From Flavobacterium sp. LC2016-23 (GTDB taxonomy: Bacteria; Bacteroidota; Bacteroidia; Flavobacteriales; Flavobacteriaceae), in assembly GCF_009674775.1 (NCBI RefSeq), contig NZ_WKKE01000034.1, positions 1 to 35,374 of the forward strand: a DNA stretch of 35,374 nt, read 5' to 3'. The first letter of the stretch is position 1, and each line of letters begins with the position of its first letter. The position numbers were made by a program, and so were the translations under genes. Shown piece by piece: positions 20,519 through 30,300 of this stretch. The notes under the pieces are model-generated. The model was not told the origin of the DNA. It did no database searches and saw nothing but the letters and a program-made list of their open reading frames with translations.

Positions 20519-20547
20519 TATAACTACTTGTTCGTTAAAACAATTAG
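20519..20547 (-). repeat. Conserved 29-bp intergenic block, copy 3
   Basis: Same block as at 15034 and 17804 (TATAACTACTTGTTCGTTAA start), between the 922-aa and 882-aa genes, immediately upstream of the 882-aa start on the minus strand. Confidence 0.85.
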
Positions 20548-20568
20548 TATGTTTTTATGTTAAGTGAG

Positions 20569-23337
20569 TTATATTTTTGAATGATTGCCTGTTGAACTTT
20601 TACTTGCTCCGGTTGCATGAGTGACTTTTATTTTACCAGGACTAGGTAAACATTCTACTGCAGGGCAGAAATCAATATTTCGGACAAATCCGCCAGCAGG
20701 ATTATTAGATCCGTCACTGTAATTGGTAATGACCTGAGTGCTTTCCTGCGAACCGAAATATTTGCTTAAGTCAATACCTGAAATCGATCCCGAAGCAGAT
20801 TTTGGCAGAAATACATCATTTGAAGCCCCATTTTGTGTAAAAGAAAAACTTACAGCAGTAGTATTATTTACAAAGTTGAAGATTTTGGCTCTTGAACTGG
20901 TGGTATACGAAGCCAATGCTATAATCTCATTAAGGGCATACCTATTTACATCCGTTCCGTTTGGCGTAGTAACCAGTTTATTGATTAAACTGATAAACAG
21001 GCTGTGTACTTTTGGTGTAAGTAAACTGTTCTGGGTACAAGAAATAGTGGTATTACAATTCTCTATAACAATTGTTTTTGCAAAAATGGTTTCACAATTT
21101 TCTCCCGTATTCGCCACTAATTTTACCACATATTGACCAGGAATGCTTGTTGTAAAAGAATATATTCCCGTTGTATTGGTAACCGTATCAACAATGTTTC
21201 CTGTACTATCAGTAGTAGTCCAAACATAGGTGGCATTGGTTACTGCTGTTTCAAAGATGAAATCATTTGTCTGGTTAGCACAACGTTTGTTGTCAACGAT
21301 TATATTTTTTGTGAAATTTTGGCTGCAACCGGTTTCATTTTTAGCAATTAATTTAATGGTATAATTACCTTCAACGGAAAAATTATAGAGATAGGGATCG
21401 ATTATATCAGAATTGCTTGTCTGTAATACTTCTCCTGTTTCCGATAAAATAGACCACGTGTACGTCAGGTTTGGAACAGTCGTATCAAATGTAAATGAAG
21501 ATGGAGTATTAGGATAAATATTCTCAGAACCTGATTTTATAGTACCCACTATAGTTGGAGTGCAATTATCATCTTTGACCGGACAAAATATGATATTTCT
21601 GACTTTTGACTCTTTAGAACATTCGTATGGCGTTAGAACTACAGGGCCGTCATTTTTCTTTTTACTTGGATTTATAACATTGCATGATACGAAGTACTCA
21701 TCCGCAGTTAAGTATTGACTTATGTCTGTATAAATAATAGATTCAACACTGTATGGTAAATCTTCTGGAGTATTATTTTCCAAATCATAATTTATCCCAT
21801 AAAAACCATAAACATGTACATCATATTCTCTGTCCGGAGAGAATGAAAAATTAATTCCGGTTACGTTACGTTCATCATGTAATGATACAAAATGATAGAT
21901 TTTGTCTCCCGCACCATTTTTAATATAAGGTTTTAAAGCCATAAATTCCGGACCGGCAATAGTAGCATTAATTTGTTCATCTGTTTCTCCAAGGACGGCT
22001 CTGGTGAGCAGTCTTCTTACCAGATTAAGGTATAACTCTTTTACTTCGGCAGATTTTGAATTGTTGGTAGTACAGCTATTTTCAATTAAACAATTTATGA
22101 CTTTTCTAGAGGTGTAAACACATCCGTTTGTTTTATTTGTACCTTCAATAGTAACCTTATGGTATCCTGGCAGTGTTAACGTAATAGGAAAATAATCCGT
22201 GTCTGCTGAAGCAATCTCGTCTCCGGCAGGATTATATAATTTCCATTTATACGTGAATTCATCAATAGAATGTGTTCTGTTGAATGCTGGATCCAAAAAA
22301 GTTGTTTGACCAGATGTAACTGTCGAAACATAACCATTTGTATACTCGTTTGGGAAACTTATATATAAGCCATAGTCATTTTCAGTAAAGACACACTCAT
22401 CTACACTTTTAATATCTTGTACATATGTCGTACTACAACCATCAGGATCAGTAATTTGTAAGGTAATTTGATAATCTCCTATTGATGAAGTTGTTATTGT
22501 GAAATTTTTTTGATTACCGGTAGCTATACTTGCTCCGGCGGTATTAAGAAGATTCCATTTAAAAGTGAAATTGGAAGGGTTGTAACTTCCGTACAGACCA
22601 AAACTCATAACAGTAGGAGAATTTACAAGAACCTCATTTCTACCAGCAGGGGCAGAAATCATGCCTTGACGTTCCTCAGCAGAAACGATACAAGCATTAG
22701 GATCTCTTACAACGATATCATTTTCAAATTCAGTACAGCCAAGAATGTCAGTAAGTTTTAATTTAACTTTGTAATTTCCGATTGCAGTTATCTGAATAGG
22801 GAAGTTTTCTGTAGTTTTTGAATCTAATAAAATGTTATTGGCATCATATAATCTCCACTCATAGGACAGCGGATTGGGAGCATACCATTTAATAAAGGTA
22901 AAATTTGTTAAGGTATTAAGTTTTACGGCAGAATAGTCTCCATATGGGCTATAAGGAAATGTAATATATCCGTTACGGTTACCATCGTCTGTGCATACTG
23001 CTTCAGCTTTATTTAAGCTTAAAGTTTTAGAAGAATATGGTTTTGTACTAACAGCACTATTCGATTTTGAAACAGGTTTAGGGTTATTAGGTTGTACAAT
23101 TTCATTTTGCTTATTTTTCGTCGAAAAATATTGGGACAATTTTGCTTTGCGAAGTTTATCAATTTCGGTATTTAGGTTATCTCCTTTATATCCCTGTTTT
23201 TTTAACGCAATTATTTCTTTAGATACATCAAAACCTATTGTCCTATCACTTAGACCCTGCGAGAAACAAGCCAACGAGCAAAGCAGCATGCAAATAGTGA
23301 GTATCCAGTTTTTTTTTATTTTAAAATCGTTTGCCAT
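20569..23337 (-). CDS. Chimeric secreted PKD protein with two FCP modules and no LRRs
   Basis: 922 residues. Signal peptide 1-27 (SLACFSQ) and helical segment 28-90 (IGFDVSK, LKKQGYKGDN) match the siblings, but the LRR and Ig parts are absent. Instead, three PKD-like domains (about 115-212, 216-313 and 315-415) lead to an FCP module of one type (421-592: GETDEQINA, NFSFSPDRE, VRNIIFCP). Two more PKD-like domains follow (597-682 and 685-760), then an FCP module of the other type (767-897: TPNGTDVNRYALNEIIALAS, SKYFGSQE, VRNIDFCP) and the tail KSSTGNHSKI. The first half matches the end of the 1304-aa protein and the second half matches the end of the 882-aa protein, so it reads as a fusion. It lies 68 nt after the 1304-aa gene. 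Inferred: extracellular binding or scaffold protein. Confidence 0.92.
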   Translation of the reverse strand: MANDFKIKKNWILTICMLLCSLACFSQGLSDRTIGFDVSKEIIALKKQGYKGDNLNTEIDKLRKAKLSQYFSTKNKQNEIVQPNNPKPVSKSNSAVSTKPYSSKTLSLNKAEAVCTDDGNRNGYITFPYSPYGDYSAVKLNTLTNFTFIKWYAPNPLSYEWRLYDANNILLDSKTTENFPIQITAIGNYKVKLKLTDILGCTEFENDIVVRDPNACIVSAEERQGMISAPAGRNEVLVNSPTVMSFGLYGSYNPSNFTFKWNLLNTAGASIATGNQKNFTITTSSIGDYQITLQITDPDGCSTTYVQDIKSVDECVFTENDYGLYISFPNEYTNGYVSTVTSGQTTFLDPAFNRTHSIDEFTYKWKLYNPAGDEIASADTDYFPITLTLPGYHKVTIEGTNKTNGCVYTSRKVINCLIENSCTTNNSKSAEVKELYLNLVRRLLTRAVLGETDEQINATIAGPEFMALKPYIKNGAGDKIYHFVSLHDERNVTGINFSFSPDREYDVHVYGFYGINYDLENNTPEDLPYSVESIIYTDISQYLTADEYFVSCNVINPSKKKNDGPVVLTPYECSKESKVRNIIFCPVKDDNCTPTIVGTIKSGSENIYPNTPSSFTFDTTVPNLTYTWSILSETGEVLQTSNSDIIDPYLYNFSVEGNYTIKLIAKNETGCSQNFTKNIIVDNKRCANQTNDFIFETAVTNATYVWTTTDSTGNIVDTVTNTTGIYSFTTSIPGQYVVKLVANTGENCETIFAKTIVIENCNTTISCTQNSLLTPKVHSLFISLINKLVTTPNGTDVNRYALNEIIALASYTTSSRAKIFNFVNNTTAVSFSFTQNGASNDVFLPKSASGSISGIDLSKYFGSQESTQVITNYSDGSNNPAGGFVRNIDFCPAVECLPSPGKIKVTHATGASKSSTGNHSKI

Positions 23338-23356
23338 ATTCCAGTTGTCTATTATT

Positions 23357-23380
23357 TTTTGATAAGCTTTTTTATCAAAA
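23357..23380. repeat. Perfect inverted repeat (9-bp stem) between two paralog genes
   Basis: TTTTGATAA, a 6-nt loop, then TTATCAAAA. It lies 20 nt upstream of the 922-aa start in the one inter-paralog spacer that lacks the 29-bp block. On the minus strand it is followed by AAAATAATAG rather than a U-run, so it is not a clear terminator. It could be an mRNA hairpin or an operator. Confidence 0.6.
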
Positions 23381-23405
23381 TAATTATTATGTCTATCTTA
23401 AATGA

Positions 23406-26400
23406 TTATTTTTTTGAAGCAGATTGTACTTTCATCCTGGCTGTTCCTGTTCTATCTGAAACATTTGCAGATTTAAGAATTCCGATTATTGGTTTGCAAT
23501 CTTCCGCCGGACAGAAATTGATATAACGAACCGCCGTTTGATTCACACAAGAACCAATGTCAAGTCTTTTTACACTTTTACTATGCATTTTACCACCATA
23601 ATCAGCATAACATGATATTAATGATTGATCTGGTGAGACATATTGATTTAAAGCAAAATATAATATATCTTCAATTCTGGACATTGTGTATTCCATATCT
23701 GTAGGGTCGTAAAAAATGTAATATCTGGTATCAAGATGTACATCAGACTCTCTGTCTGGGGAAAAAGAAAAATCAAATCCAGAAAAACCACCGTCCTGAT
23801 TTAGTGTAGATTTGAAATTGTATATTTTGTCTTTTACACCGTCTGTTATATAAGGTTTTAAAGCAATGAATTCACTACTTGCAGGACTTGCATTAATTTG
23901 TTCATCTGTTTCTCCACTAATTGATCTAAGAATAAAGTTCCTTAATACGTTTAAAAAAAGTTCTTTTACTATTTGCGATTTTGGATTGGTTTCTGTGCAA
24001 GAATTATTAATCATACACCCGATCGTCTTAGAAAATTGTGTAGAACAATTAGTTTCCGGATCGGTCACATCAACCTTTATCTTGTAAAAACCTGCATTTA
24101 TTAGTGTTAATGGAAAATTTTCCTGATTACCAGAAACTATTAAATTTTCATTTAGATCATAAATATTCCAATGATAATTGAAAGTCTTTGTTTGTTCCTC
24201 ATAAAAATTTAAGATTAAATCTTTTGTCTGGTTCGCATCTATAAAAATTACTTCACTATAATTATACTCATTAGCAAATTGAATGTTTGCACTAGGAAAA
24301 CCATTATATTCACAAGTCTCAAGGACCAAAATGTCTTTAGTGAAATTTTTCTCACAGTTATAATTATCTGTAATTTTTAAATTTAATGTGTACTTTCCCA
24401 ATGCTGTTGGAGTTATATCGAATTCTTGAGTAGTTGCCGAATTAACAACAACTCCATTGTTGTTAATAAACTCCCAGGAAATTGGCATTTCGTTTAGGTT
24501 GTAATTGCTATATTGATAAAAAAGAAAATGATTTGTACTGTTTATCAAAACATTGGGACTCGAATAATCATTAGGTTTATTCATGTTTAATATTACACCA
24601 TTTAATGAATTCATGTTACAGTCATACACAGGCGTAATAATTTTTTCAAATTTGGTTATACATCCATTAGCGTCTTTTACTTCCAGCATTATTTTATAAT
24701 CACCTGGTCCATGTTGAAGATAAAGTTCAAACGGATTGCCGCCTGTCTCATAATTATAATATCCTCCATTTTCCGGGATTTTAACAGTCCAGCTATAAGT
24801 CAAATTGGTGGCAGTCGTTTCAAATGTGAAAATTGCAGTTGTATACAAAGTTGGATTTTCAGTATTTACTTTTATAGTTCCAACTACAGGGTCACAAGGT
24901 GCGACAACTTTTACAGTTTTACCTGTATTCGTTTTACATCCATTTTGATCTGTAAGTTCTAAAGCAACTAAATAATCTCCGGGAGCTGTATATATTCTAT
25001 CTACGGTACTTGTTGTTGCAGTAGCAATTTGAACAAAGTTTGTGTTATAGAAAGTCCATTTATAAGTAAAGTTGGTAGCAGTTGTTTGAAATGAGAAAGT
25101 GGTATTTTGATTAGCTGTAGCAGTTTCAGTAGGAATTTTAATTTCTCCAACAATAGCGACGCAAGCTGGTTTTGCCGCAACTTCCATAATTTTAGTAAAA
25201 GTGGTTTTACATCCATTACTATCCGTGACTACCAAAGTAACGTTGTAGCTTCCGGGAGTAGCATAAGAATAAGTCGCTGAACTTGATGTAAAAGTGGTAG
25301 AATTACTTACGTTCTGAAATGTCCATTCATAAGTTAATCCTGTTGCGGTAGTTGTTAATGAGAAATTAACATCTGTGTTTGTAAATGTATTCTGAGTGGT
25401 TGGGTTTAGGGTTCCTGTAACTGGAGTGCAATTAATTATTTTTAATGTAATGGGCTCCCTTTCTAATATAAGATTTTGTGCACCATAAGGAACCGAAGGA
25501 TTCGTTATGGTTGGATGTATAGATTTACAATAATAATTTCCTGCATTTTCACTTGCCAAATTTGATAGTGTATATTGTCTGTTTGTAGCGCCAGAAATGA
25601 GAACGCCATTTTTATACCATTGAAAAGTTTCTTCTGGCGTAAATAGATTGTCTTCGTACATTGTTAAAGTAACAGTACTTCCGGTAGGACCACTTATAGT
25701 TTTTGGCGTATCTCTTTTAGCCTGACTAGAATACCTAAGAGTAGTCATTTGGGATTTATAGCTGTTATATTGGGCTGCAAAATCAACAAATCGAAATTTA
25801 TTAGATGTAAAACCGAAATTTGTAAGTGATTTTAAATTAGTTAAGTCAGGAATAATTCCTTCTAATTGATTCTCTCCCAATTCAAGATAGGTAAGATTTG
25901 TCAATGATTTTATTTCTTGTGGTATAAAACCTGTAAAATTGTTACTATCTATACGCAAATTTTTTAGAGAAGTTGCTAAACCAATTTCGACTGGTATAGT
26001 ACCACTTAAATTATTATAACTTAAATTAAGGAATAAAAGTTTCTTTAATTGTCCGATCTCTTTTGGTATTGATCCGGTTAAATTATTTACATAAAAATTA
26101 ATACTTTCAAGATTAGACAGCTGGCCTATTTCTGGAGGAATAATTCCGGTTAACTTATTGGCGCCAAGAAATATTGTTTTCAGGCTAGTCATTTGTCCAA
26201 TTTCTGGAGGTATTGAACCGCTTATCGAAGTAGCTACTATCGTTAAAGCTTGTAATTTTTTTAATTGCCCAATTTCCGGAGGAATACTGCCGCTAATTGA
26301 AGCGCCTTCTAATGAAAAATTTATAAGATTAGTTAATTGTCCAATTTCAGGAGGAATTGTGCCACTAAATTTCGTTGACAAATATAAATCATTAAGACTG

Positions 26401-27320
26401 GTTAATTGCCCAATTTCTGGTGGGATAGAACCGGTCATTTGCATACTTTGCAAATATAAAGCCTGAAGTTTTTTTAATTGCCCAATTTCAGGAGGTATAG
26501 ATCCTGTTATTTGATTACCACTTAAAGCTAAGTATTCCAGATTTGTTAATAAACCAATTTGAGAAGGTAAAGTTCCGGTTATCTGGTTATAGGATAAGTC
26601 TAAGTTTTTAATCGTGATTGATTGCCCTATTTCTAATGGGATACTTCCATTAAATTTATTGTAACTAAAAAAAAGTGATATTAAATTATTTAACTGCCCA
26701 ATTTGTGGAGGAATATTTCCGGTTAATTGGTTTAAACGTATATCAATAGCCTGGATTGCATTTAGTTGTCCTATTTCGCTAGGGAGATTGCCAATTAAAT
26801 TGTTGTTGTAAAGATTTAGATTATTAACACGTCCGTCTGAGCCAACAGTAATGCCATACCAGCCAGTTTTTGTTGTTGGATTCCAAGTGGTTACAACAGA
26901 GTTTGGGTCGTTTATTGGCCAGGGACCATTTCCATTAACAACATTTGTCCAGGCAGATCCATTTGTACTATTATATAAAGCGATCAGTGCGGCTTTATCC
27001 TGAGCTAATTGCTCAGGAGTTGCTATTGCAATACGACTTGTACTGTTTTTGTTACTCTGCTGAGATTTTATTTTTTGTAGAATTTCATTTTTACGATCCG
27101 TTATTTGCGTATGTTGATTAACATAGATATATCTTATTGCAGAAATTTCTCGAGAAATATTTTCATCTTTAACCCCATGTTCCTTCAAAGAAACACTAAA
27201 TTTTGCAGCATCAAACCCAATCTCCTGATCACTATACTGCTGAGCAAACCCCGCTATCGTAACAAAAAAACTAATTATAGTAAAAACTAATGTATATTTT
27301 AATTTCATCTGGCTCTTCAT
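23406..27320 (-). CDS. Secreted LRR - Ig - five-PKD - FCP-module protein, first of the paralog array
   Basis: 1304 residues. Signal peptide 1-27 (TIAGFAQ), helical segment 28-90 (IGFDAAK, LKEHGVKDENI), LRR cap about 104-165 (ALYNSTNGSAW, TGWYGITV), and about 14 highly regular LRRs at 175-512 of the GSIPPEIGQLxxL type, 24 residues each. An Ig-like domain spans about 530-630 (FQWYKNG, NAGNYYC). Five PKD-like domains follow (about 631-716, 720-806, 809-896, 901-1002 and 1003-1100) and an FCP module 1107-1275 (GETDEQINA, FSFSPDRE, VRYINFCP). The C-terminus ends in basic MKVQSASKK and not in SSTxxxSKI. Its ATG overlaps the stop of the SpvB-like gene by one base (TAATG), so the two are translationally coupled. 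Inferred: largest recognition protein of the locus. No enzymatic motif was seen. Confidence 0.93.
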   Translation of the reverse strand: MKSQMKLKYTLVFTIISFFVTIAGFAQQYSDQEIGFDAAKFSVSLKEHGVKDENISREISAIRYIYVNQHTQITDRKNEILQKIKSQQSNKNSTSRIAIATPEQLAQDKAALIALYNSTNGSAWTNVVNGNGPWPINDPNSVVTTWNPTTKTGWYGITVGSDGRVNNLNLYNNNLIGNLPSEIGQLNAIQAIDIRLNQLTGNIPPQIGQLNNLISLFFSYNKFNGSIPLEIGQSITIKNLDLSYNQITGTLPSQIGLLTNLEYLALSGNQITGSIPPEIGQLKKLQALYLQSMQMTGSIPPEIGQLTSLNDLYLSTKFSGTIPPEIGQLTNLINFSLEGASISGSIPPEIGQLKKLQALTIVATSISGSIPPEIGQMTSLKTIFLGANKLTGIIPPEIGQLSNLESINFYVNNLTGSIPKEIGQLKKLLFLNLSYNNLSGTIPVEIGLATSLKNLRIDSNNFTGFIPQEIKSLTNLTYLELGENQLEGIIPDLTNLKSLTNFGFTSNKFRFVDFAAQYNSYKSQMTTLRYSSQAKRDTPKTISGPTGSTVTLTMYEDNLFTPEETFQWYKNGVLISGATNRQYTLSNLASENAGNYYCKSIHPTITNPSVPYGAQNLILEREPITLKIINCTPVTGTLNPTTQNTFTNTDVNFSLTTTATGLTYEWTFQNVSNSTTFTSSSATYSYATPGSYNVTLVVTDSNGCKTTFTKIMEVAAKPACVAIVGEIKIPTETATANQNTTFSFQTTATNFTYKWTFYNTNFVQIATATTSTVDRIYTAPGDYLVALELTDQNGCKTNTGKTVKVVAPCDPVVGTIKVNTENPTLYTTAIFTFETTATNLTYSWTVKIPENGGYYNYETGGNPFELYLQHGPGDYKIMLEVKDANGCITKFEKIITPVYDCNMNSLNGVILNMNKPNDYSSPNVLINSTNHFLFYQYSNYNLNEMPISWEFINNNGVVVNSATTQEFDITPTALGKYTLNLKITDNYNCEKNFTKDILVLETCEYNGFPSANIQFANEYNYSEVIFIDANQTKDLILNFYEEQTKTFNYHWNIYDLNENLIVSGNQENFPLTLINAGFYKIKVDVTDPETNCSTQFSKTIGCMINNSCTETNPKSQIVKELFLNVLRNFILRSISGETDEQINASPASSEFIALKPYITDGVKDKIYNFKSTLNQDGGFSGFDFSFSPDRESDVHLDTRYYIFYDPTDMEYTMSRIEDILYFALNQYVSPDQSLISCYADYGGKMHSKSVKRLDIGSCVNQTAVRYINFCPAEDCKPIIGILKSANVSDRTGTARMKVQSASKK
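25785..26798 (-). repeat. Tandem 72-bp LRR-coding repeats
   Basis: About 14 units of roughly 72 bp encode the LRRs. On the plus strand the core CCAATTTCTGGAGG or a close variant recurs once per unit. At least seven units encode the same IPPEIGQ core. One unit is 23 residues (DLYLSTKFSG), one short of the others. Homogeneity is higher than in the LRRs of the other paralogs. Confidence 0.85.
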
Positions 27321-30300
27321 TATTTTTTAGCGGTTACAGCAGGTGTAGGCGTACTACATGAAACAACCTGTTTTTTTATAATTGCTTTTTTACTCGGTGC
27401 TATTTTTAAACTTTTTCTTCCGGTGTGGGATTGTTTGTCTGAAACAGAAACATCATTTGCTTTCAGTTGTGCCTGGAAATCAAAGTGCGAAGCATTTCCA
27501 CAGTTCGATAAATCATAATCCTCAAAACCGTCAGAAGCCAGTTCCGTGTACTTAGTGTTTGAAGCGACAGCAACCGGGAAACGATTGTTGTACCCGTACA
27601 AAGCCGAAGAATAACGTTTTAAGGCATCTTTGTTTTCTACTTCCTGTCCGGCAGGGTTGTACTGCGTTACCTCTGAAGCAAAAGTCCATCGGTCATAATT
27701 GGCAGCCGTTTTTCCCCAGGTATTTTTAGTTGTATCAAATACATAGAACGGGAAGAAATCATTGAAGAATCCAGTCTTACGAGGAGTCGGATCGATGGTA
27801 TAATTTCTACCGGTTAGGTACGCATACGATTTGTTGGCTCTCCAGTTTCCTAAAATATTATACAGGTAAGGGTTGAATGATCTTTTCAAGATATCATCTT
27901 CCTCAGCCGTATTGTTTTCTTTCTCATATTCAAAGGTCAGTTCACCATTTGCAAACGTCATTTTTGGTAAATCACATTCACATTGAGAAGGCCATTTGTC
28001 ATTGTATTGTACCGCAGAAGCATTGACGATTCTGTTAACGGCAGTAGTAGACATATACGGATTTTGCCCTATGTTTCCTTTTACTTTTATAATGGTATTG
28101 TTGGTATCATAATCGTATAACGGATTCGTCATAGAAGTCACACTTGCCATAGTAGCCATTTGCATGTTTCTGTATCCGGAACGGATTACCTTCATTTTTG
28201 CCGTATTGATTACTTCCGGTTTGATCAGCAATCCTTTGTCATCAATCAGTTTAAAGTTACTGTCGGTCACATGTACCGCCCAGGCTTTCATTAATGTTTT
28301 CGTCTTTTTATCAGGGGCTAAACCTGTTAACCATAATTCGTCACCATCAATCAGATAATCAGATTCAAGATGCGTTCCATTCAATTGGTATTTACCGCCT
28401 GTTGCCGTGATATCCCATTCTAAACCAATATTTTTAGAGGCCTGACTCATTCCGGCATACGCCCAGTACGCAGGAAAATTCAAACTGAAATATTTGTCAT
28501 TGTATTCATTGACGGTTTCAGTCAATAATAAATCTCCGGTTTCTGCATCCCAGGCCAGGTTTTTTGTGGATACTTTTGAACCCAGATCGTAGGCTATTTT
28601 TTCTGAAAGAAGTGCCGTCGTATGGATTACCTTAGTAGTTACTGCAGTTCTTATTAGACTTTCGTGTTTCGAATAACTAGGTAAGGGAACCGGTACAATA
28701 ATGAAAACTAAAAACAAAGGAAGACCGGCAGTATTGAAATGGATACCTGCAGTTTCCGTAGTAGACTTGCTTTCTCTGAAGTCATTGATGACGTCATAAT
28801 CAACGCCAACTAATTTATCACTGATGACTCCTTTTGAATCAATAGTCTGAACCGTATTGTCCAGTTTTCCAAGACTATTGCGGCGATTTTTGCTGGTAGG
28901 GAGAGTCTTGTATTTGTAATCTACGCCCGAGATAAAATCAGTCTGACCTTCTCCGTAGACACGTTCGCTTTTCATTTTACCATCCATATCATTGGTGTGG
29001 ACAGCGAATCCCTGAGATAAAGTAATATGATCTTTCACACTTAGGTTAAGAATACTCGCCAGGGCTGATGATTTGTCATAATTAGACGACAGGGTCGTAC
29101 GATCCGTAATAGTCGGATAATCTTTGGACGTATAAAACTCTGTTACCACAGATCCGGTAGCGTGTTTTTTTACGATACTGGTGATCTCATTAGAAGCATT
29201 TTGTTTGTCTCTTGGCAGATTGGTAACAGTTACCCTGCTGTACGTTATTTTAGGGGAAGGGAAAAAAGATTCCCCAAAAGGCTCTTCCACATAATTACTG
29301 CTGTCTGGCCCCAGTAATAACTCTCTTTTCTTTTCGTCGTAGAATGGCTTCACAAATGGGTTCTCTTTACAGCCTAATGGTTCGTAAGTAGCCACTCCTG
29401 AAGATTTTCCGTTTTCAGTATCATAAGAATAGATCTGACCATATGATTGCTGGTAAATCTCTTTGGTTGGATTATTGGTCATGACATTCCACTGGTCATT
29501 GATCCTGATGTCATGCACTCTGCTTCCGCCACCTATTTTTCTGGATTCCGGCTGGAATAAACGGATCCATGATTTATCGGTTACAAATTTCGAGGCAATA
29601 CCGTTTTGCTCTAATTTGGCATTTGGACTTTTAAAAATGTCAAGAAGGGTTGGGATCCAGCCAATAAGTTCCATTACGATACCTTTCAGGTCGTTGGTGT
29701 CTTCTTCATTAGTCATGCTGTACACCAATCGGTTTAAATTTTGTCTTCCAAAATTCCAACCTGCTTTTGTGATTGGGTTTACTTCGGATTTTGCATTAAA
29801 ACCGTCTCCTTTTCCAACATAATCCACCGGAATAGCTACGTATTGTTTTCCGTTTACTTCCAGGAAAGCATAATCGGTATCGGCTGATTTTTTCGAAATA
29901 TTGACATATCCGGTTACATAATCGTACTTATCAGTACCGTCAATTCCAGGTAGTGGATTCGGATTGACCATGTTTAACAGGAATCTGAAATAAAGAGGAT
30001 TAGCTGCTTCGCCCAAATTTCTGATATATTTATCGTAAAAAATCTTTGGAATTTTCGGATCATTGATAGCCAATTGATCATCTATTTTATGATCTAATTC
30101 CACATAAATACATTCACCAAGATTTCTCTTTTCGATAGTATTAGAAATGGTCGATGCCGAAAGTCCTGTTTTAGGGCCGCTTCCTACGACTTTAAACATT
30201 TGCATGACGTCCTTGTTTTGGACAGAACTGTAATCATCCGACTCGTACTTTAATTCCATTTCACCACCGGATGGCAGGTGAATCGATTTTAAAAGCCAGG

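Noticed and set aside
23357..23380. Terminator between the 1304-aa and 922-aa genes
   Set aside because: The hairpin is AT-only apart from the loop and a single pair, and lacks a U-run on the transcribed strand.
26158..26466. Plus-strand frame with repeated ISGGIxPLI
   Set aside because: It is the antisense shadow of the regular LRR repeats on the minus strand.
25785..26798. CRISPR-like regular repeats
   Set aside because: The 72-bp period is in frame and encodes LRRs; there are no unique spacers between identical repeats.
11110..27320. Type IX secretion C-terminal sorting domain on the large secreted proteins
   Set aside because: None of the C-termini shows the usual beta-rich sorting domain ending in a Lys-containing strand; the ends are Ser/Thr/Lys-rich tails or the SpvB-type tail.
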